Positions 1 through 7,584 are shown, counted from the first letter of the stretch. The stretch is DNA of 12,736 nucleotides from an uncultured Actinomyces sp. (GCA_900556405.1 USPB01000034.1:1-12736), one strand, 5' to 3'. The notes: generated by a model not told the origin, from the letters alone. A program made the numbers and translations.

Positions 1-107
1 AAAGCCTTGGAATCCTGGTCAATAACCGCCACGGAATGACCCGCAGCGTCCAACGTCGATGCAAGGCGAGCGCCGACGCGCCCGCAACCCATGATCACAA
101 AGTGCAC
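1..107 (-). CDS. trkA: TrkA-family potassium uptake regulator (RCK/KTN), N-terminal fragment
   Basis: Only the first 35 codons are present; the rest lies beyond the left edge. The reverse strand reads VHFVIMGCGRVGARLAS and on to VAVIDQD. This is a Rossmann beta-alpha-beta start with a G-C-G-R-V-G dinucleotide loop and an acidic VID at the end of strand 2, which binds the ribose in the family. TrkA/KtrA/CeoB proteins are cytosolic NAD(H)- or nucleotide-binding subunits that gate potassium uptake. I chose GTG at 107 because family members typically begin MHFVIMGCG; a TTG at 116 is in frame and possible. No close Shine-Dalgarno sequence precedes GTG107 (a GGAG lies 13 nt away), but a -10-like TACTTT sits 7 nt upstream, suggesting a leaderless mRNA. 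It diverges from a potassium importer gene, which supports a role in potassium control. The fold is clear, but the exact subtype cannot be settled from a fragment. Confidence 0.85.
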   Translation of the reverse strand, partial: MHFVIMGCGRVGARLASTLDAAGHSVAVIDQDSKA

Positions 108-114
108 GACTACC

Positions 115-120
115 AAAGTA
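115..120 (-). promoter_or_regulatory. Candidate -10 box of the trkA-like gene, leaderless spacing
   Basis: On the minus strand TACTTT matches the actinobacterial TANNNT core. It is followed by 7 nt and then the GTG start at 107, so transcription would begin at or next to the start codon. The -35 region (about 138-143, TGGCTA) is weak. The call rests on spacing and the lack of a well-placed ribosome binding site. Confidence 0.4.
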
Positions 121-160
121 CTCCGGTCCCCGCGTAATAGCCATGCGTGAAGTTTCGGCG

Positions 161-189
161 TTCCCATGCTCGGCGACGTGGACTAGGCT
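161..189 (+). promoter_or_regulatory. Candidate promoter of the KimA-like gene, leaderless spacing
   Basis: TTCCCA at 161-166 (4 of 6 with TTGACA) and TAGGCT at 184-189 (TANNNT) are separated by 17 nt. The -10 ends 8 nt before the GTG at 198, so the mRNA would start at or just before that codon. No Shine-Dalgarno sequence lies close upstream of 198. This site and the trkA -10 box lie within the same 90-bp divergent gap. Confidence 0.4.
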
Positions 190-197
190 TGTTATTC

Positions 198-2276
198 GTG
201 ACGAACTTGTTGGCCTACGCAAAGCGCGTGCTCATCGGACGCCCGATGCGATCGGACGCGATGGGCCACCAGCTTCTCCCCAAACGTATTGCTCTGCCGA
301 TCTTCGCGTCGGATGCGCTCTCGTCGGTCGCCTACGCGCCCGATGAAGTCCTCCTGACGCTTGCGCTCGCCGGATCTATGGCCGCCCTTCAGTCGGTCTG
401 GGTGGGCGTTGTTGTTGCTCTCGTGTTGGCTGTCGTGGTCGCGTCCTACCGCCAGACGGTTCACGCCTACCCCTCAGGTGGCGGCGACTACGAGGTCGTG
501 ACCACAAATCTGGGCCGTTCGTGGGGACTACTCGTCGCCTCGGCCCTGTTGGTCGACTACATCCTCACCGTTGCCGTCTCGATTTCCTCGGGCGCCAACT
601 ACATCACGACGGCAGTCCCCGCGCTCCTCGGCCACGAGGTTCCCATCGCGGTGGCGCTCGTCATTATTCTGGCGACTCTGAACCTGCGTGGCACACGTGA
701 GGCCGGTGGCGCGTTTGCCGTGCCCACCTACCTGTACATGGGCGCGATCGGCCTGATGGTCGTCGTCGGTTTCGCAAAGATGGCAACTGGGCACCTGGGT
801 GCGGCTCCGACGGCCGCCTACGACCTCGTTGCCGCCCCCGCTCACGCGGACGGCCTCGCCGGACTCGCGGGCGCTTTCCTCCTTATGCGCGCCTTCTCGT
901 CGGGTTGCGCGGCCCTCACCGGCGTCGAGGCGATCTCTAACGGCGTGCCGATGTTCCGCCGCCCCAAGTCGCGCAACGCGGCCACCACGCTGGCGATGCT
1001 CGGCCTCATCGCGGCTTCGATGATGATCTCCATCCTCGTGCTGGCCCGTGCGACCGGCGTGAAAATCGTCGACGACGCGGCGAGCCAGTTGACCTATCAG
1101 GGCGCGCCCGTCCCGGAGAAGACGCCGATCGACCCGGCGATCTCTCAGATCGCGTCGGCCGTTTTCGGACAGGGGTCGATCCTGTTCATTGTGATCACCG
1201 TCGTCACCGGCTTCATCCTGGTTCTCGCCGGTAACACGGCGTTTAACGGATTCCCGACCCTGGCCTCGGTGCTGTCGCGTGACTCTTTCCTGCCTCACCA
1301 GATGGTGCGCCGCGGCGACCGCCTGTCGTATTCGAACGGCATCGTCGTCCTGACCATCGCGGCGATCGCGCTCATCGTTGGCTTCCAGGCACAGACGACA
1401 CGCCTCATCCAGCTCTATGTCGTCGGCGTCTTTATTTCCTTCACGCTCTCGCAGCTGGGCATGATCAAGCACTGGAACAAGCAGTTGCGTTCGCGTCAGT
1501 CCGGTCAGGAGCGTATGGCCGTTCTGCGCTCGCGCGCCGTCAATATCGTCGGCTTTATGATGACCGGCATCGTGCTCCTCATCGTGTTGGCCACGAAGTT
1601 CACGCACGGCGCGTGGATTACTCTGCTCATGATCGCGGTCGCGTTTGGTGTCCAGATTTCGATTCACCACCACTATGAAACCGTTCGCACGCAGCTGCGC
1701 GTGGACGACTGGAACGCCCGGCGTGCACTGCCCACCCGCGTGCGTGCCCTCGTGCTCGTCTCCTCGCTGTCGCGCCCGGCAATGCGTGCCATCGCGGCTG
1801 CTCGCGCGTCGTCACCGACGTCGATCGAACTCGTCTCCGTCGTCGCGGATGACGAGGAGGAAAATAAGATTCTGCGCCAGTGGAAGGCCTCTGGTGTTCC
1901 GGTTCCGCTGACCTTGCTGTCGGCGCCCTACCGTGACATCTCGTCGGTGATTCTGCAGTACGTGCGCGGCCGCCGACGCGCGATGCCCACGGAGATGCTC
2001 GTCGTCTACATGCCGCAGTTCCTCGTCACCCACTGGTGGGAAAACTTCGTCCACAACCAGTCGGCGCTGCGTCTGCGTGCCGCGCTGCTGACCGTTCCGG
2101 GTGTCGTTATTACGATCGTGCCGTGGCAGCTCGGCGAGGACGATATCGTCGAGGGCCGCCAGCGTGTCAACGACCCGTTCTTGCGCGTCGGGGCATCGGC
2201 GCCGAGTGAGTCGAATGCCCGTACTGAACAGCCCGGCACCGCCAGCGCCGATGCTACCCCCGAGGAGAGCGCGTGA
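198..2276 (+). CDS. KimA-like potassium importer (KUP/APC-fold permease)
   Basis: Predicted 692-residue inner-membrane transporter with about 12 hydrophobic segments up to roughly residue 490. A cytosolic alpha/beta domain follows (about 505-665), then a low-complexity Ala/Ser/Glu tail. Such genes are often labelled amino-acid permease, but the sequence follows Bacillus subtilis KimA (YdaO), a proton-coupled, c-di-AMP-inhibited potassium importer. Shared motifs are ASDALSSVAY, SYRQTVHAYPSGGG, LLVDYILTVAVSIS, SSGCAALTGVEAIS, LYVVGVFISFTLSQ and, near the C-terminus, VHNQSALRLR. As I recall, KimA residues D36, Y43, D117, T121, S125, T230 and Y377 are linked to potassium binding; their counterparts D39, Y46, D120, T124, S128, T241 and Y407 are all kept. 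I chose GTG198 (MTNLLAYAKRVLIGRP) because homologues start close to this point and a -10 box sits 8 nt before it. An in-frame GTG at 147 would add 17 residues without a ribosome binding site. It diverges from a TrkA-type regulator and overlaps the next gene by 4 nt. Family is sure; substrate is inferred. Confidence 0.88.
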   Translation: MTNLLAYAKRVLIGRPMRSDAMGHQLLPKRIALPIFASDALSSVAYAPDEVLLTLALAGSMAALQSVWVGVVVALVLAVVVASYRQTVHAYPSGGGDYEVVTTNLGRSWGLLVASALLVDYILTVAVSISSGANYITTAVPALLGHEVPIAVALVIILATLNLRGTREAGGAFAVPTYLYMGAIGLMVVVGFAKMATGHLGAAPTAAYDLVAAPAHADGLAGLAGAFLLMRAFSSGCAALTGVEAISNGVPMFRRPKSRNAATTLAMLGLIAASMMISILVLARATGVKIVDDAASQLTYQGAPVPEKTPIDPAISQIASAVFGQGSILFIVITVVTGFILVLAGNTAFNGFPTLASVLSRDSFLPHQMVRRGDRLSYSNGIVVLTIAAIALIVGFQAQTTRLIQLYVVGVFISFTLSQLGMIKHWNKQLRSRQSGQERMAVLRSRAVNIVGFMMTGIVLLIVLATKFTHGAWITLLMIAVAFGVQISIHHHYETVRTQLRVDDWNARRALPTRVRALVLVSSLSRPAMRAIAAARASSPTSIELVSVVADDEEENKILRQWKASGVPVPLTLLSAPYRDISSVILQYVRGRRRAMPTEMLVVYMPQFLVTHWWENFVHNQSALRLRAALLTVPGVVITIVPWQLGEDDIVEGRQRVNDPFLRVGASAPSESNARTEQPGTASADATPEESA

Positions 2277-3622
2277 GTCCCCGTCCGTCCCGTCGCCGTC
2301 CCTCCCCGCGTCGGCGCCCCGTCTCCGTGCAGCCACGGGAGGGGATTGGCGAGATCCTCGAGCTGACGGTCGGGGAACCCGCTCACGGTGGAGCGTGCGT
2401 CGCCCGTGACGAGAGTGGGCGCGTTGTCTTCGTGCGTCACTCTGCGCCTGGTGAGGTAGTCCGTGCGCGCGTGAGTGCCGTCCAGAAGAAGCTCGCATGG
2501 GCGGATGCCGTGGAGGTTCTTGAGCCGTCGCCTGATCGCGTTGAGTCCGTCTGGCCCCAGGCGGGTCCGGGTGGCGTCGGCGGCGGCGAACTCGCTCACC
2601 TGACTGCGGGTGCTCAGCGTGATTGGAAGTCACGCGTGATCGCCGGGCAGTTGCGCCGCGTGGGCGGCGAGGCCCTGGCCGAGGCCGTAGATGCCCTCGG
2701 GGGAGTGCACGTCGCACCTGCGCCTGGCGACGAGGACCCGAACGATCCGCTGACCGGTCGCCGCTCGCGTATCGATGTTGTCATCGACGCGGATGGTCGC
2801 GCCGGTATGCACGAGTTCCGCGGCCGCCGTGTGATTGCGCTCGATGATATGCCGCTGGCTGTTCCCGCGATCCGTGCGCTCGGCCTGTTCGACGCGGATT
2901 CGCCGTGGCGTCGCCTGTGGAAGTCGGGGGATCGTGTGCGCGCTGTGGCCCCGTCCGGTGGTGATCCCGTCGTTCTGATCGGTGATGACACGTACGCCGC
3001 CGACGGCGTGCGCATCGACGCTGACGTCTTGCGTTGGAACGTGCCCGTCGGCTCCGGCGTCGAGTCGTATTACGTGCGTCCCTCCGGTTTTTGGCAGACG
3101 CACGTGCGCGGCGCCGAGGTGCTTGCGAACGCTGTGCTTGCTGCTGCGTTCGGTTCGCACGAGGCGGGGGCTAGCCGTGCGGTCATGGAACTCTACTCGG
3201 GGGCAGGCCTGTTCTCTGTGCCGCTCGCGCGTGCTGTTGGTGAGACGGGGCGTATGGTGACGCTTGAGGGTGACGAGGCCGCCGTGCGTGACGCAGGCGA
3301 AAATCTCGCAGCCTTTGATTGGTTGGATGCGTTCGCCGGCAATGTGGATCGCGAGGGTATTGTCGACCTGTTCGGCCAGCTCGGCGCTGTGCCCGACGTG
3401 GTCGTGGCGGATCCGCCGCGTGCCGGCGCCGGTGCCGAGGTGTGCGAGGCGATCGCCGCCACGGGTGCCCCTCGCGTCGTCCTGGTCTCGTGTGATCCCG
3501 CAGCGGGTGCGCGCGACCTGCGCGCCCTCACCGAAGCCGGATACGAGCTCGAATCACTGCAGGCGTGGGACCTCTTCCCACACACCCACCACGTGGAGAC
3601 GGTGTCGGTTCTGAGCCGCTAG
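2273..3622 (+). CDS. TRAM-domain class I SAM-dependent RNA methyltransferase (TrmA/RlmD family), no Fe-S cysteines
   Basis: 449 residues, about the usual length for the RNA uridine-C5 methyltransferase family (TrmA, RlmC, RlmD). Order: a basic Arg/Pro-rich tail (1-22), a TRAM RNA-binding domain (about 23-85), a central domain, and a Rossmann methyltransferase domain from about residue 270. Seen motifs: FWQTH (273-277), SAM-binding ELYSGAGLFSVPLA (306-319), ADPPR (379-383), SCDPAAGARDL with the likely nucleophile C407, and HHVETV with the likely base E442. These imply a working enzyme that transfers a methyl group from S-adenosylmethionine to a uridine in rRNA or tRNA; which one cannot be told. 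Unusually, the cysteine cluster after the TRAM domain is replaced (W94, V102 and G105 stand where Cys is normal), and only three cysteines remain in the protein. Translation starts at GTG2273 inside the stop of the upstream gene (GTGA), with GAGGAG at 2262-2267, so it is coupled to the potassium importer. It ends head-to-head with the ClC gene. Confidence 0.9.
   Translation: MSPRPSRRRPSPRRRPVSVQPREGIGEILELTVGEPAHGGACVARDESGRVVFVRHSAPGEVVRARVSAVQKKLAWADAVEVLEPSPDRVESVWPQAGPGGVGGGELAHLTAGAQRDWKSRVIAGQLRRVGGEALAEAVDALGGVHVAPAPGDEDPNDPLTGRRSRIDVVIDADGRAGMHEFRGRRVIALDDMPLAVPAIRALGLFDADSPWRRLWKSGDRVRAVAPSGGDPVVLIGDDTYAADGVRIDADVLRWNVPVGSGVESYYVRPSGFWQTHVRGAEVLANAVLAAAFGSHEAGASRAVMELYSGAGLFSVPLARAVGETGRMVTLEGDEAAVRDAGENLAAFDWLDAFAGNVDREGIVDLFGQLGAVPDVVVADPPRAGAGAEVCEAIAATGAPRVVLVSCDPAAGARDLRALTEAGYELESLQAWDLFPHTHHVETVSVLSR
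3619..3622. other. CTAG palindrome serving as the stop of two convergent genes
   Basis: Bases 3620-3622 read TAG on the plus strand and end the methyltransferase. Bases 3621-3619 read TAG on the minus strand and end the ClC gene. The two coding regions therefore overlap by four bases, with no spacer and no room for a terminator outside coding sequence. Confidence 0.95.
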
Positions 3623-5391
3623 CGGGTCTTCCTGCGCTCTAGCATGCGCGAGCCCCACGACGTCTGCGTGCGCGCTTCGATTGCGCGGCGCTGATCGCGG
3701 TACATGCGATCCACCAGGTCGCGCTCGGACACCCAGCCAACGACACGGCGATCTCCGTCTACGACTGGTAGGGACTGCAAGCCGGTACGCCGCAGCGCCC
3801 CGAGAACCTCGGACGGGGGAGCGGAAGCGGCCACGGCCTCGTCGATGAGAGGCAAATCCGCCAGGGGAGCATCCAGAGAACCATCCTCCTGCGTGAGCTC
3901 GGCCAAGCGCAGCGAGGATACGAGGCCGACGAAACGCCCTTTGTCGGACACGACGGGCAGGACCGTCTCCCTCGTGCGGCGCAGGGCGGCGATAGCGGAG
4001 GCAGCGCTCCTTGTCGATGCCAGTGTCTCGGGGGCCTCCATCATCCACTCGGACGCCGCGCGGGTACCCAGCAGAGTGCCGTCGACCGGGTCGTCAAGCA
4101 CGTCACCGCGGCGGCGCAGTTTCTCCGTGTAGATCGTCGCGCGCGTGAGGAAACGCGACGCCCCCGTCGCGATCACGACCGCGAGCATCATCGGCAGAAT
4201 CAACGAGAACTGGCCGGTCATCTCCACGATGATGAGAACGGCCGTCATGGGGGCACGTGCGGCGCCCGCGAAAGCGGCACCCATGCCGACCACGGCAAAA
4301 ACACCGATGGGAGAATCCGACAGCGGGGAGACAATGTTTCCGAAGGCTGCACCAGCCATTGCACCGATGAAGAGCGTGGGCGCGAAGACGCCGCCCGAAC
4401 CGCCTATACCGATCGTGAACGACGTGTAGACGGCGCGCCCCAACATGAGGGCGAGAAGGAATGCGATCGAGAAGTTTCCGGCGATCGCCTCCTCCTCCAG
4501 TGGATATCCCGAGCCGTACATGTACGGGAAGGTCACGAGAGCGACGCCGAGGGCGAGACCGAGGACACCCGGACGCGCCCACTCAGGCAGGTGCGTACGT
4601 GCCCACACCCAGTCAATCGCGTCCTCTGAGGCATACAGGAGCTTCGAGAAGCCCAAGCCGCACAGGCCAGCAACGAGGCCGAGAACAGCAACCCACCACA
4701 TGTCCGACATCGACGCGAACGTCAGGTTGTCGGCGACGCGGACAACCATCTCATCACCCTGCAGGATGCGCGCAACCACCGACGACGTGACGGCTGAGAG
4801 GACGACGAAACCAAAGGTTTCGGCCGTGAATTCGACGAGAATAACCTCAAGAGCGAAGACGGCACCCGCGAGAGGCGCATGGAACGTGGCCGCGATGCCG
4901 GCAGCCGACCCGCACGAGGCCAGTAACACCACGCGGGAGACGGGCATATGCAGCCACGAGGCAATGGTGGAACCCAGCGACGCTCCGACCTGAACGATGG
5001 GCCCCTCGCGCCCGGCGGATCCGCCCGAGCCGATAGTCAGTGCCGACGCAATGATTTTCACGATCGCAACGCGCCCCGGGATACGCCCACCCTTGCGACG
5101 CACAGCGAGCATCACCTCAGGGATGCCGTGGCCCTTCGCGGAAGGCGCGAAGCGCTGGATCAGCGGTCCGTAGAGGAGGCCAGCGATAGCGGGGGAGAGG
5201 AGAAGAAAGAGCCAAGGTGCCCACCCCCAGACGCCGTGCGACTGGCCGATGTGGGTCGTGTACTCGTCGAAGCCTGTCGACACCCAGGTCCATGCGCGGA
5301 TCGCAAGGTTAAACAGGACGGCTGCCGCGCCGACGACGCCGCCAACAAGTGCAGCGGCGACGCCGAGCAGGGAACGATGCGCGGCGACCAT
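3619..5391 (-). CDS. ClC-family chloride channel/transporter with two C-terminal CBS domains
   Basis: 590-residue membrane protein. The ClC core covers about 1-430 and a tandem CBS pair (a nucleotide-sensing module in this family) about 445-565. Anion-path signatures are GHGIPEV (87-93), GREGP (127-131) with the gating glutamate E129, GIGGSGGVFAP (328-338) and a central tyrosine Y421. After APLAG (172-176) the sequence is AVFALEV: E182 matches E202 of E. coli CLC-ec1, but the proton glutamate E203 is replaced by V183, as in channel-type ClCs. H88 replaces the selectivity serine. Passive anion conduction is therefore a fair inference; antiport by another route is not excluded. I chose ATG5391 because a 12-bp hairpin lies just upstream. 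The alternative is GTG5460, overlapping the peptidase stop as GTGA with a GGAG 11 nt before it, which adds 23 residues and places the hairpin inside the coding region. The frame is certain; the start is not. Confidence 0.9.
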   Translation of the reverse strand: MVAAHRSLLGVAAALVGGVVGAAAVLFNLAIRAWTWVSTGFDEYTTHIGQSHGVWGWAPWLFLLLSPAIAGLLYGPLIQRFAPSAKGHGIPEVMLAVRRKGGRIPGRVAIVKIIASALTIGSGGSAGREGPIVQVGASLGSTIASWLHMPVSRVVLLASCGSAAGIAATFHAPLAGAVFALEVILVEFTAETFGFVVLSAVTSSVVARILQGDEMVVRVADNLTFASMSDMWWVAVLGLVAGLCGLGFSKLLYASEDAIDWVWARTHLPEWARPGVLGLALGVALVTFPYMYGSGYPLEEEAIAGNFSIAFLLALMLGRAVYTSFTIGIGGSGGVFAPTLFIGAMAGAAFGNIVSPLSDSPIGVFAVVGMGAAFAGAARAPMTAVLIIVEMTGQFSLILPMMLAVVIATGASRFLTRATIYTEKLRRRGDVLDDPVDGTLLGTRAASEWMMEAPETLASTRSAASAIAALRRTRETVLPVVSDKGRFVGLVSSLRLAELTQEDGSLDAPLADLPLIDEAVAASAPPSEVLGALRRTGLQSLPVVDGDRRVVGWVSERDLVDRMYRDQRRAIEARTQTSWGSRMLERRKTR

Positions 5392-5410
5392 ATGGCCGAC
5401 GCGTAAGCGA

Positions 5411-5443
5411 GTCCCCGCAGCCGGTTCCTCTGGCTGCGGGGAC
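5411..5443 (-). terminator. Perfect 12-bp hairpin between peptidase and ClC genes
   Basis: GTCCCCGCAGCC (5411-5422) and its exact reverse complement (5432-5443) flank a 9-nt loop. In the minus direction it begins 14 nt after the peptidase stop, the position of a GC-rich terminator. The downstream sequence (TCGCTTACGC) has no real T-tract, so it may instead be a partial terminator, attenuator or mRNA-stabilising stem. If ClC starts at GTG5460 it lies within the gene. Confidence 0.55.
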
Positions 5444-5456
5444 TGTGCTGTGTGTA

Positions 5457-7457
5457 TCACAGGTTTGCAATCTCCACGTGAATGGGGGCGTCGGTGGCGA
5501 TGCCCCAGACGGTCCGGTAGAAAGACAGCTCCGACTGCCATGCATCCTTGATGTTGATGGCCGAACGGAAGCGGTGTCCCTCGCCCTGGTACAGCTTGAG
5601 GGCAACAGCATTGCCGTTCGCGCGCAGCGCGTCGTACATTTCCTGAGCCTGCGAGGCGGGGACGACCGGGTCTGCGGTGCCCTGCAAGAGCATGAGGGGC
5701 GCCTTAATGTCAGACACTCGGTTGATCGGCGAGCGTTGCGCCCACACCGGATCCGACCTGTCGTCCGTACCGAGAAGAATGCCATCGTAGTGCGACTCAA
5801 ACTTGTGGCTGGTTTCGGCCAGCTTCGCCAGGTCCGCGATGCCCGAGAAGGAAGCGCCGGCGGTGAACACGTCAGAGGATGCCAGCGCGTTGAGCACGGT
5901 GAAGCCACCGGAGGAACGGCCGCGGATCGCGATCCGCTTGGGATCGACGCGCCCCAGATCAACGAGGTACTGGGCGCCGTCAATGCAGTCCTGAACGTCC
6001 ATAACGCCCCAGTTGCCGTTCAGGCGCTGACGGTAGGGACGCCCGAAGGAGGTCGAACCGCGGAAATTCACGTCCAGAACAGCAAATCCACGGCTGGTCC
6101 AGTACTGGAACGGCACCTGCAGGCCGGGGCGTGCAGCCTCGGTCGGCCCGCCGTGCACGTTCACGATGAGGGGCGGGAGCTCACCCTCAGGGGCGGTGAA
6201 ATGTGGGTTCACGGGCGCGTAGTAGAAGCCGTGAGCCTCTTCACCGTCCGAGGTCTTCCATGTCAGCATCTCGGCCGTGGAGACGAGGGCGGTCGGGACC
6301 TCGGCCTCCGAGGAAGGTCGCAGTACCTTGGTCTTACCACGCGACACTTCGATGATGGCGGGTGTATGGGTGGCGGAGTCGGCGAGGAAAACGACGCGAC
6401 CATCAGCGGCTGCCACGTTACCGATGGGCCACCAGCCGGTCGCCCACTCTTCGGTCATGCCGTTGTCGATACGCACAGTTCCGATGTGCCAGACCTGGTC
6501 CTCAGCCCACGAACACACGAGGTAGTCGTTGTCGTAATTGTCGTAGGAGTGCAGGCCGAGCTGCCAGTGCGGGTGCGAGAATGCGCGGTGACCCGGGTGC
6601 AACGCACGGGTGCGCAGCCGCGAGGTCCACGCGTTCGCGTCCTCGCCTTCCTTCCACACGAAACCCTGGGTGCGGTACAGGTTTGCCCAGCCGGAGGAAT
6701 CGTCCACGTGGATCAGGTCACCGTCAAGGGTCCAACGTGGCTCGTAGACGCACACGCCCGGGCGATCGACCAGGACAACCTCCTGGTCGATGGTGCCCTC
6801 GAAGGTCAGGGAGGCGACGCGCAGCTGAGAATACGTCCACGGCATGTTCGGGTGGTTCCAGGTGATCCACGCGATCTTTGTACCGTCCGGGGACACCGTG
6901 GGCGCCTGCGCGAAGTCGGTGCCCTCGAACACCGTGATGATTGCGCTGTCATCGCGCGCGGCGGAACCATCGAGCGGAATGGCGACGATCTTGTTCACGG
7001 GCTCGCCCGGGGCTGAGTGGTCCTCGGCGACTGCGTACACGAGTTCGCGCACGTCGGCGATCCAGAAGTCGCCGTAGCGGACCTTCGACAGGGTCGTCAG
7101 CGGGCGCACGACGCGGCGCGGATCGGCCGTATCAAAGGCGTACACGCGGCCATCGGTCCGATCGGAGAAGACAATGACGCCATGGTGAACGGCATACGCC
7201 TTACCGCCGTACTCGTGCACGCGTGTGCCGACGTCGGGCAGGCGAGAACCATCGATCAGGGGCAGAACTTCGCCCGTCTCACCCGTTGCACGACGGCGCA
7301 GCAGCGTGCCGCGACCGCCCTGGAGTGGATGTCCTTCAACCCAGTAGGTATCGGGTCCATCGATACGAACCTGGGAGAGCGTGACCGAACGGGCGGTGAA
7401 GGAATCGCCCGAAATGGGGGACTCCCACAGGCCGTGGGGTGCGACGGTGACGGACAT
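5457..7457 (-). CDS. S9-family (prolyl oligopeptidase-like) serine peptidase
   Basis: 666 residues, a normal length for the acylaminoacyl-peptidase/S9C type. The N-terminal part (about 20-400) is rich in short beta-strand and Asp/Gly turn patterns such as VSPDGTKIAW, as in the family's beta-propeller. The alpha/beta-hydrolase domain starts near 405. Visible are the oxyanion-region HGGP (435-438), the nucleophile motif GRSSGG with S515, D596 in GTADPVVP, and H628 in GEGHRF, a full Ser-Asp-His triad. No signal peptide or membrane segment is seen, so it is probably cytosolic and trims short peptides; the substrate is unknown. ATG7457 is backed by AAGGAGG at 7462-7468, four bases upstream. It diverges from dxs, and the ClC gene follows on the same strand, separated by a hairpin or overlapping by GTGA depending on the ClC start. 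Confidence 0.92.
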   Translation of the reverse strand: MSVTVAPHGLWESPISGDSFTARSVTLSQVRIDGPDTYWVEGHPLQGGRGTLLRRRATGETGEVLPLIDGSRLPDVGTRVHEYGGKAYAVHHGVIVFSDRTDGRVYAFDTADPRRVVRPLTTLSKVRYGDFWIADVRELVYAVAEDHSAPGEPVNKIVAIPLDGSAARDDSAIITVFEGTDFAQAPTVSPDGTKIAWITWNHPNMPWTYSQLRVASLTFEGTIDQEVVLVDRPGVCVYEPRWTLDGDLIHVDDSSGWANLYRTQGFVWKEGEDANAWTSRLRTRALHPGHRAFSHPHWQLGLHSYDNYDNDYLVCSWAEDQVWHIGTVRIDNGMTEEWATGWWPIGNVAAADGRVVFLADSATHTPAIIEVSRGKTKVLRPSSEAEVPTALVSTAEMLTWKTSDGEEAHGFYYAPVNPHFTAPEGELPPLIVNVHGGPTEAARPGLQVPFQYWTSRGFAVLDVNFRGSTSFGRPYRQRLNGNWGVMDVQDCIDGAQYLVDLGRVDPKRIAIRGRSSGGFTVLNALASSDVFTAGASFSGIADLAKLAETSHKFESHYDGILLGTDDRSDPVWAQRSPINRVSDIKAPLMLLQGTADPVVPASQAQEMYDALRANGNAVALKLYQGEGHRFRSAINIKDAWQSELSFYRTVWGIATDAPIHVEIANL

Positions 7458-7461
7458 AGTG

Positions 7462-7468
7462 CCTCCTT
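7462..7468 (-). promoter_or_regulatory. Strong ribosome binding site of the S9 peptidase gene
   Basis: The minus strand reads AAGGAGG four nt before ATG7457. It fixes the peptidase start and contrasts with the dxs start on the other side of the gap, which has no such site. Confidence 0.8.
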
Positions 7469-7495
7469 AAGCGGTACGGCGAGCCAACAGTGTCT

Positions 7496-7501
7496 ATCTT
7501 A
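7496..7501 (-). promoter_or_regulatory. Candidate -10 box of the S9 peptidase gene
   Basis: TAAGAT on the minus strand (4 of 6 with TATAAT) would give a start near 7489 and a leader of about 30 nt carrying the ribosome binding site. No convincing -35 is seen at 17-18 nt. The rest of the 134-bp peptidase-dxs gap shows no repeat or hairpin that I can recognise. Confidence 0.3.
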
Positions 7502-7578
7502 GTGCGCGTGCTTGTCGCCTGCGCGGGTCGAAGGTAGTGGACATGCACTTTGATCTGTAGGTGAGACGCTTCGGCAAC

Positions 7579-7584
7579 TACACT
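7579..7584 (+). promoter_or_regulatory. Candidate -10 box of dxs, leaderless spacing
   Basis: TACACT (TANNNT) is followed by 7 nt and then ATG7592, and no Shine-Dalgarno sequence lies between them. Transcription would start at the initiation codon. The nearest -35-like element (TTGATC, 7550-7555) is 23 nt away, too far for a standard promoter. Confidence 0.45.

Noticed and set aside
147..197. Upstream GTG147 start for the KimA-like gene
   Set aside because: It adds 17 basic residues unlike homologues, has no ribosome binding site, and would place the candidate -10 box inside the gene.
528..1673. Minus-strand open frame of 381 codons opposite the KimA-like gene
   Set aside because: The translation is an Arg/Asp/His-rich low-complexity string, the expected shadow of a hydrophobic transporter; no start site or family match.
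2273..2340. Arg/Pro-rich N-terminus of the methyltransferase as a wrong start
   Set aside because: GTG2273 has a good ribosome binding site and couples to the upstream stop; a basic tail is reasonable for an RNA-binding protein, so it is kept.
5349..7016. Long plus-strand open frame of 555 codons opposite the S9 peptidase
   Set aside because: It is antisense to a gene with a full catalytic triad and family motifs; its translation has no domain pattern and is typical of frame openness in GC-rich DNA.
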